Positions 46,801 through 56,877 of a stretch of DNA of 64,000 nt are shown piece by piece. The stretch is from a virus. Position 1 is the first letter of the stretch. The number at the start of each line of letters is the position of its first letter. Position numbers and translations under genes: made by a program. The notes beneath the pieces are model-generated. The model was given only the letters and a program-made list of their open reading frames with translations, searched no databases and was not told the DNA's origin. The stretch lies in IMG/VR virus record IMGVR_UViG_3300045921_000730, positions 62,001 to 126,000 of that record; one strand, 5' to 3'.

Positions 46801-49800
46801 GCCTTGTGTTCCCGGAATACTTTGGACACTAAAATTAAATCTGTCTTCTACACGAGAATTTATTCCTCTTGTTTGATAAGCCCAATCAATAAATCGTTCT
46901 ATTTCAAGTTGCCACGAAACTGTTCTTTGTGTATCTGGATCGGTTTCATAAACTTCTACTAAATTATATCTTACATTTTTATCTTCTTGATATGCCTTAT
47001 ATCCATCAATAATATTAATCAGGCGTTGGAAACCAGCAATCGTTGATGGTGGTGAAAATGTGCGGATTTTTGTCTTATCTAATGCATAATGGAACCAAAG
47101 TTCACGCGAAGGACCAACGCCTCCAAATACAAAGAAACTTGAATCAACTTCACCGACATATTGTTCACCATTTCCTTGATTAACGATATCAATTGCTATA
47201 TTTGCGTTAGCGTTTGCAATAGAGTCCGCTAATCTGAATCCTTTGGCACCAACTTTTATAATATAAAATTCTCTCGATGTTGTTAATGGTGCTGGTAATA
47301 TTTGTGAAGATGTTATAAAAACAACTTGACCAGTTTCCCACGGAAGTTCCACATCATTAATGTCAACAACGCCATCAGCAATGGACGACGGTAAAAGTTC
47401 ATTGAGAGTTATTCTTGTCTTATCAGACGATGGGTCATAAACTGACGATGATACAGAATATACACCATCGTTGGCTGTTGATCCGCTGATCGTTATTTCT
47501 ACTTGAGGAACAAAATGATTTACTTGATCGCCACCAACTTCTATCAATTTTGCATTTGACAAAGCACCAGTTATTCTAAAAGCAAACGCCGATGCTGTAT
47601 TTGTTATTGGATCAACAATAAATGGATATTGTTTCACATCATAATAAAATATTGGTTTCGATACTAAGGATAAAACATCTAAAGACATTCTCCACTGCGT
47701 TTGATTGTTATATTGTACAATTTTTGGCGGAGTTTTCAAAATTGTAACTTGGAAAGCATCTAGCCACACATCGTCTATTGCTCCCATATTTGAAAGAACC
47801 ACGTTGTAATCTTGTTGGTCTATATCATAAAAACGATTATTAATATCCAACGATGTTGTATCAACAATACCACTAAATTGATACGAAAGTTTTGGATCCC
47901 AATTTACCCAATAATTTCTGAAGTCGCCATTTGTATCATAACCACTAAATCTGTTATTATTAACATACCATTGGTTTAAACCACGGGCTGTAAACAAAGC
48001 ATTTTGAAATACATCACCATGAAATAGTGCATCTTCATGACTATATACTTGACACAACTGCTGTTCAATTTGAAGATTGTTTACACGTGTAAAATTCAAA
48101 CCAAAAGCATAATGCATAAATCTTACTGGTTGCATCTTAAATGCAACAATCATTTTATGATATACATATTCACTCGAAACAGACCACAGCCACTCAGTTG
48201 GACCACCTTCTCCATAAACAAAGTTTGAGCCTGGTGCCACTATTTCACCACTAAAGCTCGTAAACAACGATCTTACATATGTTGGAGTAGCATTTGGACC
48301 AAGTGTTGTTAATGCAAAATATGGTGGCAACAAATCATCAGGTGAATAAACTGCTGATGTTGATCCACACGGTGTTGTTGCTCCCGAAGATGTCAAACAA
48401 TCATCACTAATATTAACAGAAAAATAAATGTATGTTGGTAAAACTTGATTGTCTGCTATTGGATTACCAGTACTTAAAGAACCGTCAGGATATGTTCTTC
48501 CTGCTGGAACAATACCAACTCTAATATTTTGCCACATTCCTGTTAGAGTTGCATGATTATATATCCATCGTCTGTTTCCAGTTAGATCAAGATATTCGTC
48601 ATCCCACCACAACGGTTTATCATGATAGCCTTGAAGTTTCCATGGTTCAAGATGTGGATATGGTGTTCCATACCACCTTGTATAAAGTTCTTGCCAAGAT
48701 GCAGCGATTAGCGGCGAAACAAAAGTTGTTGGTGGTGTTGTAATTGTAGAGTTTATGTAGTTCCACGTAAATGCGTCTTGAGCATTATATTGTAAGTTTT
48801 CAAATGGAAAAACAATTTTGTTGTTTTCTACAAACGAATAAAATTGTTGTTTTTGTTTTTCGTCATAAACAGCCTGTTCACCAACGTCAGGTGTTAACGA
48901 GCTGTAATCAAAAACTAAGTTTTTGTAATCAGGTGAAACTTGATATAATTTTTCTTCAATACTATAAATTAATTCACACAAAATTTTACGAATGTCTTTC
49001 TCAACCCATCCCAACGAAACATTATTAGCAGGACCAACAGCAACCCACGTCAATCCTTGCTTTTCATACATTTGGTTTAAGAATGAATTGTAATAGACAA
49101 TACCATCTGGAAGTTCATTTCCGTTACTGTCTGTAAATAAAGGAGGCGTTGTACTGATTATTGCTTCAAATCTGTATAAAATTCTTTCGACGTTTTTATA
49201 CCAATAAACACCCGTTCTTGTTTGAAAATAACTTTGAAAACTTGCAAAAGTATTTGGTGGTGCACTTGAATTAATTACACCATATGTTGTATCTGGTTCT
49301 CTTGAATCGGGCGTGTTAATAAGTAAACGTATAATAGCATCCCGTTCCGTTAACGATAAATTTATTTGTTCGCGGTGACCATCGTGACAATAAACTTCAT
49401 ATATATTTAAACCTTTATCAATAATAATGTGCGGTTTAAATTTTTCACTTAAACCAAACATAGGGGGTGTTGAAATCCAATTACGAACACCCGTTTCTGT
49501 TAGTTGATTGAAGGCCGATGTGTCACCATAAACAAAACCATAAAAATCATTCGATTCATATTGATTCAAAATATTTTGATTAATAACACCCTGTTGATTA
49601 TAAATGTCGTCATTTGTCGTACGAGTCATTAAAGAAATAAATGAATTTAAATACAATTGTTTTATTGTCAGCAAACCATTATCATATTGATTTTGCGCAA
49701 ATTCAATAACACTTAACGGAGTTGTTTTTTGTTCGTTTATTGCTGAAATTAATGTATCATAACTATCATTATATTCTTTTATAGTACCACCGACCCAATA

Positions 49801-52800
49801 TTTCCATTCTTGTTGTGGCAAAATATTAACATTCGTTGTTTGTTGTGCATCTATAATTGTTTGAAAGTGTGTAATTAAATCTGCGTACGAAATTTGTTGT
49901 TTGTTTTTGTGCTCAATATTAAAACGCCATTGTTTTGGAATTTCCCAGTCGCCGTTTGGATCTCCAATCGTCAAAGGTTGTCTGTTTTTATCAACCCACT
50001 GTGGTGTGTATGAACCTTCTGACCATTGGTACCACGGACCTGAGCTATTGTATGTATATTGGTTTACTGATCTCCATATTGTAGTTAATGTCGGATCAGC
50101 CTTTTCAATCAGCAGCCCTTGAGGCGTTGGTGAATTTAATGGATTATCATATTCGGGCCAAGCAATTTCTTGCCAAACGTTCGAAAGTGCCTGTTTTACA
50201 ATTCGGTTTTTAGTATCATACCAAATACTATATTCATTATTAACTAAGTATGGTGGCGGTATTTCGCCAACATATGGTTTTGAAACTCTAATAAAATCAT
50301 TTGTATCAAAATAAACAAATGACATTTCCCAAACGTTGTTATTTCTATATTTGAGCTGATTTGTTTTTTCGTTATACCAAAAAGTTAAATTTGGTACTCG
50401 TTCGTCGTTTAAGCGAAACGCATATGTTTTTCCATCGTCACGTTCAACAAGCGTTTGTTCAAAGACAAAATTTGATGTTTGATTTTCGGCAACAACGCGT
50501 CGTTGAATATGTGGATTTACCGGGGCTGTTTCAGACTCCAAAAAACCAAAAAGACGTTTAGCACCTATAACTTCATTTGTGCATACATCGTATACATTGA
50601 ATAAAGGATATTGGTTGAACGATTTCTTTACTTGTTCTGTTTTAAAATATTCTATCGTTGATTTATAAACAGGTTGTGTTCCTGCAATCAATGAGGCATT
50701 AAAATCGCTTTCATTTTCAATTGTTCTTATGGGGACAAACGATTTACCTAAATCATTATAGGCATGTGGTGCTATTTGTATTTGAACAACATCAAATTGC
50801 TGTAATGGTTGGTCAAAAACAATTCCAGAAACAAATTCAAACGTTTGTGTATTATATGTTGTTGTACCAACTGCCGTATAAATTGGAATACCAACATTAG
50901 TAATTTCTTGATAATTACCATACTGTCTTATACCATTTACATATACAGCCAACGATTCTTGATTTGCTAAGGCAAAAGATGACGTTCCGCCAACAATGTT
51001 ACCGTCTGGAGTTGCGGTTAGTGGAATTGTTCCATTGACAGTTATTATTGTATTTCCAAAAGATAATGTTGAACTCTGAACAGAATATATACCATTAGCA
51101 CCACCAGTATTATTTCTAACGATAAACGGCGTTTCGGTACTAAACACTGATGTATAATCACCCAGTACAGTAAACGTCCCGTTAACACCAGAGACAACAC
51201 CAACAATTAATAAAGTAGAGGTTTGTGTATACTGTAATGAAACGTCCAGTTTAATGTTTGTTGTTGGCACGTTTACGGTTGTCGTTTGAAAATATTGACC
51301 AACAGTTATTGGTCCGACGTTTGTTGTCCCCGTATAAGAGAATGGTGCTTGCGTTGATGACAAGGCCCGTTTCAATATTGGATTTTCTTGTTGTGTGTCT
51401 GTTGGATGATCTTTGAAATTATTGACATCCAAAACCCAATGAGCATGATAACCGCGCCACAAATCACCAACTGACGTATTTGTTGGTTCAATTCTTACTT
51501 TATTGATACCACCACCGACCAAAGGTGCGGTAAAAGTATTTTCAGAAATCTTAACAATTGTTATTAAATGTCTGCCCTGAACGCCAGCAGGATCCGTTGG
51601 TAACGGTTCACGAACCAAAGAATATTCAACAGTATAAGTTTTGTTTAAAATTCCATCATCTCTAATTCTAAAAACAAAACCTGGAACAAATATTTCGCTC
51701 CAGTCAATATCTTTTTGTACAGACGAAGTATTATTGTACAAATATATAAACCAATTACCAGATGCTGGTGGTGTTTCTACAGCAATATAGTCAATTACGG
51801 GCGTTAATTCTAATAATGTTGGTTGAGAATTAACACTCTGAAAATCTTGACCTATTTCAGAACGATATTTCCACTGATATGTTCTCTTTGTCCAAGAATT
51901 TAGTTCGACACGAGAATCATATTCAAGAATTGGTACCTGTGCTCTTTTTACATTTTGTGTTGTTGAAAGTTGTGATTTATGGATCCATCTATTTTCTGTA
52001 GACCACTGCGAAGGTGTTATTAACTGGTCAAAACAAGAAACCGTTAAATCCCACAACACATCATTCAAAGACATATCAAGAACACGCTGAGAAAAATTGT
52101 AAAATATTAATACCCAGGTTGTTCCATTATATTGAAAGAGTGCGTCTTGATTTGTATCATACCACAGAGCACTTATGGTTGGTGGACCGTTTTGCGAAAT
52201 CCAACTTGCTTCTGTTGGATGAGAATATGGTTGGAGATACGTTTGGAAATCAGACGTGTTGTTGTCCCATAAACTTAAGTCCCAACCATAATCACCATAA
52301 CAAATACAGTTAGTTTCTTTAATAAAAATATCAAGTATTTCAGACAATGAAACAACGCTTGTAATTACTGGATTTGTTTCAACCCACGTTGTTCCATTCC
52401 AAGACATTAATTTTTCGTTTGTTGTATCAAACCACCACGTACCAATAATTGTTTGAGGCGTTGTTATTGGTTGCGTTGATGATTTTAAGACAAAATCTTG
52501 CTCGACACAAAGTTTAGTTTTATTCTCGAGAAGATTTTCTTCCTCGGAACAAAACTCTGGTTCAAAATACTCAACTGACAATATTGTATAATACTTGTTA
52601 TCAATATTAATATTTGGTGTCAATGTTGAAGGCTTGATAAAAATTTGTGCATTTGGCTGAAAAAGAGCGTCAAGTCTTCCATCTAATATGATACAATTAT
52701 TAACTATATCAATCTCAACAATCGGAAAAGTACTTCCGTACGTATTCAACAGTTGTTGATAAACGTTTGTTCGTGCTTGATATTTTAAGCACGGATTTTC

Positions 52801-53253
52801 AATTGTTAAATAGTTTGGTTGAATGTTATTGGAAGACACCCAATAATAGTCTTGATAATTAACAAACATATCAAGGTTTATGGGAGGAATCCAGTTAAAC
52901 TCTTGAGCTTTCCCCCACTTATTCATTCTATCCTTATCAACACCGAGAAACTCGAGCTGTTTTTCAAACGACTTGAATGTTAAAACTGTTTCTGTGTTTC
53001 CTGCTCTAGTATATGCTAGCGGCTGAAGTTGAAACGCCTGAAGTTGTGGTGTTGGCTCCGGTAATTGACGACTGTTTTGTAATTGTGATGGTTCACCTAT
53101 TAAACCTGAAACAAAAGTTGTGTCATCTTTCGTCAAAAATCTATTGAAAGATTGTTCGAATACACTTTGATTAACATCTGAATTATATACATCTGGCAGG
53201 TATTCAATTATATTTGTTCTTGGTTTGTTGTCGTTATCAGAGTTGCTAGCCAA
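40849..53253 (-). CDS. Giant baseplate/tail structural protein (4,134 residues)
   Basis: Begins at TTG 53253 with AGGAGG seven bases upstream. The N-terminus NIIEYLPDVYNSDVNQSVFE and a C-terminus with NIIAAMNAIYNTFGYKH resemble very large baseplate-associated proteins of giant T4-like phages. It carries several copies of a 90-residue beta module (FNISVLGSQ… / RITSNSTG…, five or more), and repeated W-Y-D-T… NGTTWV motifs near residues 265-400 and 950-1060. Located next to gp6, so it is likely part of the wedge or tail-fibre network. Exact role cannot be given. Confidence 0.7.
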   Translation of the reverse strand: MASNSDNDNKPRTNIIEYLPDVYNSDVNQSVFEQSFNRFLTKDDTTFVSGLIGEPSQLQNSRQLPEPTPQLQAFQLQPLAYTRAGNTETVLTFKSFEKQLEFLGVDKDRMNKWGKAQEFNWIPPINLDMFVNYQDYYWVSSNNIQPNYLTIENPCLKYQARTNVYQQLLNTYGSTFPIVEIDIVNNCIILDGRLDALFQPNAQIFIKPSTLTPNINIDNKYYTILSVEYFEPEFCSEEENLLENKTKLCVEQDFVLKSSTQPITTPQTIIGTWWFDTTNEKLMSWNGTTWVETNPVITSVVSLSEILDIFIKETNCICYGDYGWDLSLWDNNTSDFQTYLQPYSHPTEASWISQNGPPTISALWYDTNQDALFQYNGTTWVLIFYNFSQRVLDMSLNDVLWDLTVSCFDQLITPSQWSTENRWIHKSQLSTTQNVKRAQVPILEYDSRVELNSWTKRTYQWKYRSEIGQDFQSVNSQPTLLELTPVIDYIAVETPPASGNWFIYLYNNTSSVQKDIDWSEIFVPGFVFRIRDDGILNKTYTVEYSLVREPLPTDPAGVQGRHLITIVKISENTFTAPLVGGGINKVRIEPTNTSVGDLWRGYHAHWVLDVNNFKDHPTDTQQENPILKRALSSTQAPFSYTGTTNVGPITVGQYFQTTTVNVPTTNIKLDVSLQYTQTSTLLIVGVVSGVNGTFTVLGDYTSVFSTETPFIVRNNTGGANGIYSVQSSTLSFGNTIITVNGTIPLTATPDGNIVGGTSSFALANQESLAVYVNGIRQYGNYQEITNVGIPIYTAVGTTTYNTQTFEFVSGIVFDQPLQQFDVVQIQIAPHAYNDLGKSFVPIRTIENESDFNASLIAGTQPVYKSTIEYFKTEQVKKSFNQYPLFNVYDVCTNEVIGAKRLFGFLESETAPVNPHIQRRVVAENQTSNFVFEQTLVERDDGKTYAFRLNDERVPNLTFWYNEKTNQLKYRNNNVWEMSFVYFDTNDFIRVSKPYVGEIPPPYLVNNEYSIWYDTKNRIVKQALSNVWQEIAWPEYDNPLNSPTPQGLLIEKADPTLTTIWRSVNQYTYNSSGPWYQWSEGSYTPQWVDKNRQPLTIGDPNGDWEIPKQWRFNIEHKNKQQISYADLITHFQTIIDAQQTTNVNILPQQEWKYWVGGTIKEYNDSYDTLISAINEQKTTPLSVIEFAQNQYDNGLLTIKQLYLNSFISLMTRTTNDDIYNQQGVINQNILNQYESNDFYGFVYGDTSAFNQLTETGVRNWISTPPMFGLSEKFKPHIIIDKGLNIYEVYCHDGHREQINLSLTERDAIIRLLINTPDSREPDTTYGVINSSAPPNTFASFQSYFQTRTGVYWYKNVERILYRFEAIISTTPPLFTDSNGNELPDGIVYYNSFLNQMYEKQGLTWVAVGPANNVSLGWVEKDIRKILCELIYSIEEKLYQVSPDYKNLVFDYSSLTPDVGEQAVYDEKQKQQFYSFVENNKIVFPFENLQYNAQDAFTWNYINSTITTPPTTFVSPLIAASWQELYTRWYGTPYPHLEPWKLQGYHDKPLWWDDEYLDLTGNRRWIYNHATLTGMWQNIRVGIVPAGRTYPDGSLSTGNPIADNQVLPTYIYFSVNISDDCLTSSGATTPCGSTSAVYSPDDLLPPYFALTTLGPNATPTYVRSLFTSFSGEIVAPGSNFVYGEGGPTEWLWSVSSEYVYHKMIVAFKMQPVRFMHYAFGLNFTRVNNLQIEQQLCQVYSHEDALFHGDVFQNALFTARGLNQWYVNNNRFSGYDTNGDFRNYWVNWDPKLSYQFSGIVDTTSLDINNRFYDIDQQDYNVVLSNMGAIDDVWLDAFQVTILKTPPKIVQYNNQTQWRMSLDVLSLVSKPIFYYDVKQYPFIVDPITNTASAFAFRITGALSNAKLIEVGGDQVNHFVPQVEITISGSTANDGVYSVSSSVYDPSSDKTRITLNELLPSSIADGVVDINDVELPWETGQVVFITSSQILPAPLTTSREFYIIKVGAKGFRLADSIANANANIAIDIVNQGNGEQYVGEVDSSFFVFGGVGPSRELWFHYALDKTKIRTFSPPSTIAGFQRLINIIDGYKAYQEDKNVRYNLVEVYETDPDTQRTVSWQLEIERFIDWAYQTRGINSRVEDRFNFSVQSIPGTQGYKQNGFQVLKSLTDITGLQSITYSFLLSVDGSPFTSVAIDGSLSQTYQQLITEINAQLTLLAIPAIASFETFNNGAVRITSNSTGPFSSVNIVDVDLFGSLFDSTPLQNSVNGSGSLFAFSDQVPAWVAGTAVKVGTTGSLPTGLSADVTYYVHNSTIPGLFELSTTKTKTPSSAVVVSSAGGGLQFISQFTTRTQFPSFEINPMRNNVWITTPQGVLANIISGPYEDIRIKQSIFDQYGRILTPDKLLVYREDKRSRISIRPEIPNDLKPSIAGIDDPYNYIHMGGGHFFITGYQHVLIFNDYTSGNFLVFDQFKGLQAQRFSISYYEKNDFSLRPTLGGYYLLGNQYERNIEGQITDMRNYYSVYNTNDFSPVVDYARNLIGFNKSLPYLDLLNINKKSQFEFYRGAIQSKGSTNSITAFINNKRFISANVDEAWAWKIAEYGDAREKVYPELKLFASDGTLEDVRFEFLTNNEASQSQFVEQAKSQRFEVISFRDDTRWYEYPDQKRTLNGSVLFLDAKVVSRMTIFVKNVPPLEEQANRIDYWYDTSTLTLRKFDSTISGPYLTKWIPVDGIVRASDMYYVKLGQPCDTVRVIRKTLSGFPGYQEVLFNVPLFDAKATGLNPLINYTTSITFNNLQTINISVLGSQVQTFGELIDFLNSKITPYGRAQMYNDTIRITNAFKGSSSDVSISILDLLFNSLDDYLSVQPSQPGVDSFNDINEYTAESLIVDGGGTDGFIRINSQTLAFDFTAFYDILEIYCLRPSFASNNPGKLLDKISNVVISEVPYWHPAYNKHYYLTEHNINVFKDSDPAKYTNTLIFDDVSLNPWNEVEVGTIWANSSYLDYLPYFDDKIYTDVNDRLFNWGIFSDIGNTKVYQWIQSTVPPQQYTGIALVQEADTSISSELKLNGTPKTTIFKRMREPLVGDVVFLNPIQQTQGRGYQDVQFAIPVNGTTDTGIINDNTPGYQEVEWRTTSGTPFVINAATGIVWNSQSTPPYTAIIRVDGIDYNVSVGSVPNFGGLVSAINQDLDTIAVASIVAGRLRITSLSSSENSSVQILDINLFNSLEVGVATYAYQDVFVGNNKTSASPTGLVGPTTYFHPIDVNGNYFDISVLGSSAPIYGMLIEEINADITGATASLVNGNIRIRSNVLGSAGSVTIGESLTVLETNPNGGSNAITSGGGSPWINPNSSLALDNISTTCTRSGSGGSKNPVTYPPAPQQTLTIRGFNFNIPVSATILGIEAQVRKFYNTSGSVGSPIVNDFIVQLRKDVLGPVGNNLASGAWPLSFSTTTYGSPSNLWGTTWTPADLNNSNFGIDITASLGLTVPAASTGSVSANIDYVTIKVYYTTTGGTLFTTALSGFVAVGLPIPGQDAYFATLIPPVNGTNGTPLTMTVVVDGVPVPITIDGDASQTFTELIANINSAANGTFSVELTPSGNLRFISSSVGTNSTIALIDNNLISSIVGVPSGLLTPVTFLLSVPGDYGWIEVPYNSKDPFEENDLTLFTSTDVLPTNIQQSVKYSVTNLQNLPIVAPTIQRFRIASNETLTNVNLIDAGSGILSVVPAFKLKNWLRKPLVKQSFNPNVDFATLTPSTIQLNSSFDKNDLVDVMVNGKIKLFKLLVNSSNQITLPSYTFNRSDFVTVVRQEPALTTEQINFDPDTEDDGTIHEQFKEDYEYTTITIADVNNNNRLTELYYYWVENTTYKNPNDPLSMPPIEIARTLRSIPISYLVVQKPQDDPSITETYGYGAIYGIVYSSPYLYNNFNVIPIFYRQAVLRNAASYIRTDDRYTLRFTRDLTLRDSLENGPSSVNLKNTHTEWKLIRQEQPFNIDRVLWDRLTESLIGFKIDDPTIRVPSLERELYDAVHGTDTQYGLGDDQTFVNGQLAKKTILNYLQRPDINFAPVDINSFFAQYSFDTPANIIAAMNAIYNTFGYKHVNAIWFEVLLDAFSTKSKYKELFKTSWIALTGVRILEVSGLFEE

Positions 53254-53319
53254 CTTCAGGCCTCCTTCTTATACTTTATTTTATTATTTATTAATAAGGA
53301 AATGAGCGAAAAACACGCG

Positions 53320-56300
53320 TCATTGAGGATTTTGTCTTAAATTAATCGAATTATATGAAATAACTATATCAATCATATTCGTGTTTATGTCGACATAAAA
53401 TATTTCATCTTCGCGACACAAAACCTGGAACAAATCTCCAAATTGATTTTGTTGATATGTAGGAACCAAAACAACAGAACTAATATCATTTGGAAGTCTT
53501 GTATGAATTGCTGCTGACAGCTCCGTAAAATAAAAAGTTTCACCAAATTCCCACTGCTCAACTTCAAAGAATCTTTGAATTTCATTAACAACAATTGATT
53601 TTATTTGATTGTCTGCTAAAATACTATTTTCAGATTTTATTATCTTAAATGTTGCTTGCAGTTCAGGTTGTGCGCGTGGACCAAACAATAACTTAAATTT
53701 GATTGGATGTAGTATAACAGTATCGGAAATCATCTTATTTTTTAAGAGATAATTATATGTTGTTCTTAATTCTAATGGCGTTGGAGGCAACGGTTCTGTA
53801 GCAAACGGATTCATTAAATATCTTTGGAATTGAGTATAATATCCTTTTGTCAATACAAACATATCAATTATGTTTGTAGCTGCTGGATCTACAAGATTAT
53901 ATCTTGGTGTATTATGAAACCAACCAAAATTCAATCCGTCTCTACCATTGTGGCGTTTCCAAAGACCCGTGTTGTTTATTTGGTCTTGTAAATATTGTTC
54001 AATGTTTTCATAACTTGTTTCTACGGGTTGATATTGTTCTGTTTGTGAAAGACGCGAAAAATAAACATAATCTTTTATTTTTATTGTAATTGTATTGTTT
54101 GAATCAACATTCGGTGTCTTAATTAAATTAATCGTATTTGATATACCATTAGCGTCAGGTGTTTCTGTCCAATCGACGCCAAATTCCAATACACCAGAAA
54201 TATTACCTTCAACAGATACGTCTTTAAAACCAGAAACATAATAAATTGGTAAATTAATTGTAAACGGTGTGAATGGTGCGACTGGCAAACCGCCAGGTGA
54301 CGGAACGTTATATACAACAACAGGATTAATGATTCCTTCAAGAGTTAAATTGTCGGGAATTTTATCTTGATTTTGATCTGAAGAGATAATATTTAACTGA
54401 TGAATGTTTGGTAATCCGATCTGCGTCCCGGAGTCTATTGCTTGTTGTGATAAAACATCAAAAGTCCAATTTTGTGTTAAAATTCCTGTTCTGTTAGAAT
54501 TTACGTTTGCCTTCAACAGAACAATTCTATCAAAATCTGAGTTTAACGTATCATAATCAATTACAGCATTCGGAGCGTTTACATTCCAGAACCGTGTTGT
54601 ATTACTTTCGAATATCATGCGACGTGCAGACCTCGAAACAATAAATCTATTTTCAAATATATTAATTTGTATAACAGAAATTAGTGGATATGTAATATAC
54701 TCTTCTGCAAATGTTTTTTGAACTGGTGAATTTATTGAAACCCATCCACTGACAGAAGAAAACAAATCTGTATCATTAATAACAATTGTTGAAATTTCTC
54801 TTGTCGGTAAAACTTTTATTCGTATATTTCCTTGAAAAATTTCTACTTCGGCAACATCAACCAATATTGTATTCAAATACGCAACAAGACTATTATAAGT
54901 TGATATCTGAGATCCGAGAACAGAAATAGGATAACTGATACCGTTTATTATAATTTCTGAAGTATAAGTAGTTAATGGATTCAACCCCGTTGAGTTTGTA
55001 CCAACAATCGAACCACCATAATTAACTATTTGTGAAATTGTTAACGGAATTAAAGATATGTTTGGAATACCGCCAAAAACTTTTACAGGATACCAACCAG
55101 AATCTTCCAGTCTAAAAAATATTTGAACATCAGAAGGTGTTGGTGGTGGTGTTAAAGCATCTATTATATCTTGGTTTTCATCTTGCGTAAATAATTTTCT
55201 AATGTTTGTTGGACTTACTCCGTTTGAAGTTAATTGTAAAAAAATATCAGTAGAAGATAAAAGTGGTTGTATGAATGACAATATTAATTGTGTGTAATTG
55301 ACAACGTTTGTAGTCTGACTTACTTCCCGATCATAAAAATAAATAATACCATCATCCGAAAACATTTTTACGTTAGCATAATTTTCTGATGGATCATTCC
55401 ACGAAATATATTTTGAATCCCCTGCAAACGTTCTATTGACAGCACGCATTTTTACAATAGAAGAATCCTGAAGCATAAAATTATTATAATCTTCAGCACT
55501 AACCATTCTATTCTGTGTTGCATACGTGGAAGGTGCCGTGACTCTAATGTGTTCGTTTGTTTCGGCAGAAGATCCGTTTTGCAATGAATTAATTAAAGAA
55601 AAAGTAAATGTAAATGTTTGTATTCTTCCAAAGTCATCGACATATGTAAATGAAAGAGATTGATCAACAATGGCGTTTCGTGAGATTACTAAATCTTCAT
55701 TTAAACTCGTACGAACCCAAACATCAAAGGTTCCTTTTGGAATTGTAGCAAATTCACCATCACCAAAAATTAATCTAATATCATTGCCATCTAGTGTTTC
55801 GACTTCATATTTGTTTCTAAAAGCATTTGTGTTAAAAATAATATTTTCATAAAGAGAATCAACTTCTTGCCACTCACCAGTTCTAACATTCAACGACTTT
55901 CTATAAATTGCAAACTCATCAGGATTGTTGATTACTTCACCAGTGTCCGGATCGATGTGGTTTAGCCAAACGTCAGTTTCGTTGATTTCTGTTATCCCCA
56001 CATCGTATGATTGGTTTGGCGTAATTCCATCAAAAGATGTTGTGTATCGAAATAAAGTGCCCTGTTTTGTATAACAAAAAAAGCCTGTCGTGTCAGAACT
56101 GTCACCCAATCCATCGTTGCCATAAAGTATAACAAATCTTGAATTTCTTTCTGGACGACGTTCTGTTATACCAAATTGTTCAGTGTAAGCTGCTGGGACA
56201 AGTTCCATAGGAACGTTTCGACCATCAACAAGAACATTATATGAAAATACACCATTGGCAAGCGGTGTTGAATTCCAATTATATAACTCAAACAAGACAT

Positions 56301-56826
56301 TATTTACTTGAAATCTGTCCGTTGGCGCAACGTTTCCAAATTGTTGGTCTAGTACACGGTTCATTATCAACAAAAACTGATCCTTCCAACCCAAATTTGT
56401 TGAATCATTCCATCTAACAACAACATTAGATAAATTAACACCGTTTGCATCGACCACCGGCTCTGTTGTTGATATTGATGTTATCTTTACAAGACCACGT
56501 ACAGGAACAGGACGATCGGGTTTATATGAAATTAATTTTGCTAATCTTAACAACGATTCCCGACGTTGTGCTGTCGATATAAAGTTTTCGTGTGCATTTA
56601 CATCAAGACGATATGCTAAAAGTTCCCCTATGTAAGCAAAAACTTCTACAATAGCAATAAATTCAGAACTTTCTATATAATCGTTGAAAGTTTCCGGAAA
56701 ATATAGTTTAATATAATCAATAATACTCCGCTTAATTGTATTGTAATCAAACGCAGCAAAATTGATATTTTGCATTGCAAGGTAAACTTTTTCCCAGGAT
56801 TCTGCTCTTGATATTAAACGTGACAT
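53320..56826 (-). CDS. 6: Baseplate wedge protein gp6
   Basis: 1,168 residues. N-terminus resembles T4 gp6 and the P2 J family: IKRSIIDYIKLYFPETFNDY, EVFAYIGELLAYRLDVNAHENFISTAQRRESLLRLAKLI. T4 gp6 is 660, so about 500 residues are added, including one copy of the beta module found in the giant protein (residues near 650-720). It forms the inner ring of the baseplate with gp25 and gp53-type proteins. AATAAATA boxes lie upstream on its strand. Confidence 0.85.
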   Translation of the reverse strand: MSRLISRAESWEKVYLAMQNINFAAFDYNTIKRSIIDYIKLYFPETFNDYIESSEFIAIVEVFAYIGELLAYRLDVNAHENFISTAQRRESLLRLAKLISYKPDRPVPVRGLVKITSISTTEPVVDANGVNLSNVVVRWNDSTNLGWKDQFLLIMNRVLDQQFGNVAPTDRFQVNNVLFELYNWNSTPLANGVFSYNVLVDGRNVPMELVPAAYTEQFGITERRPERNSRFVILYGNDGLGDSSDTTGFFCYTKQGTLFRYTTSFDGITPNQSYDVGITEINETDVWLNHIDPDTGEVINNPDEFAIYRKSLNVRTGEWQEVDSLYENIIFNTNAFRNKYEVETLDGNDIRLIFGDGEFATIPKGTFDVWVRTSLNEDLVISRNAIVDQSLSFTYVDDFGRIQTFTFTFSLINSLQNGSSAETNEHIRVTAPSTYATQNRMVSAEDYNNFMLQDSSIVKMRAVNRTFAGDSKYISWNDPSENYANVKMFSDDGIIYFYDREVSQTTNVVNYTQLILSFIQPLLSSTDIFLQLTSNGVSPTNIRKLFTQDENQDIIDALTPPPTPSDVQIFFRLEDSGWYPVKVFGGIPNISLIPLTISQIVNYGGSIVGTNSTGLNPLTTYTSEIIINGISYPISVLGSQISTYNSLVAYLNTILVDVAEVEIFQGNIRIKVLPTREISTIVINDTDLFSSVSGWVSINSPVQKTFAEEYITYPLISVIQINIFENRFIVSRSARRMIFESNTTRFWNVNAPNAVIDYDTLNSDFDRIVLLKANVNSNRTGILTQNWTFDVLSQQAIDSGTQIGLPNIHQLNIISSDQNQDKIPDNLTLEGIINPVVVYNVPSPGGLPVAPFTPFTINLPIYYVSGFKDVSVEGNISGVLEFGVDWTETPDANGISNTINLIKTPNVDSNNTITIKIKDYVYFSRLSQTEQYQPVETSYENIEQYLQDQINNTGLWKRHNGRDGLNFGWFHNTPRYNLVDPAATNIIDMFVLTKGYYTQFQRYLMNPFATEPLPPTPLELRTTYNYLLKNKMISDTVILHPIKFKLLFGPRAQPELQATFKIIKSENSILADNQIKSIVVNEIQRFFEVEQWEFGETFYFTELSAAIHTRLPNDISSVVLVPTYQQNQFGDLFQVLCREDEIFYVDINTNMIDIVISYNSINLRQNPQ

Positions 56827-56877
56827 TTTTATTCCTTACGATTTATTAAAATATTTATTAAATAACATTTTTAAAAA

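Noticed and set aside
40849-53253. Many plus-strand open frames opposite the giant gene
   Set aside because: They are short, lack ribosome-binding sites and read through a well-supported minus-strand gene.
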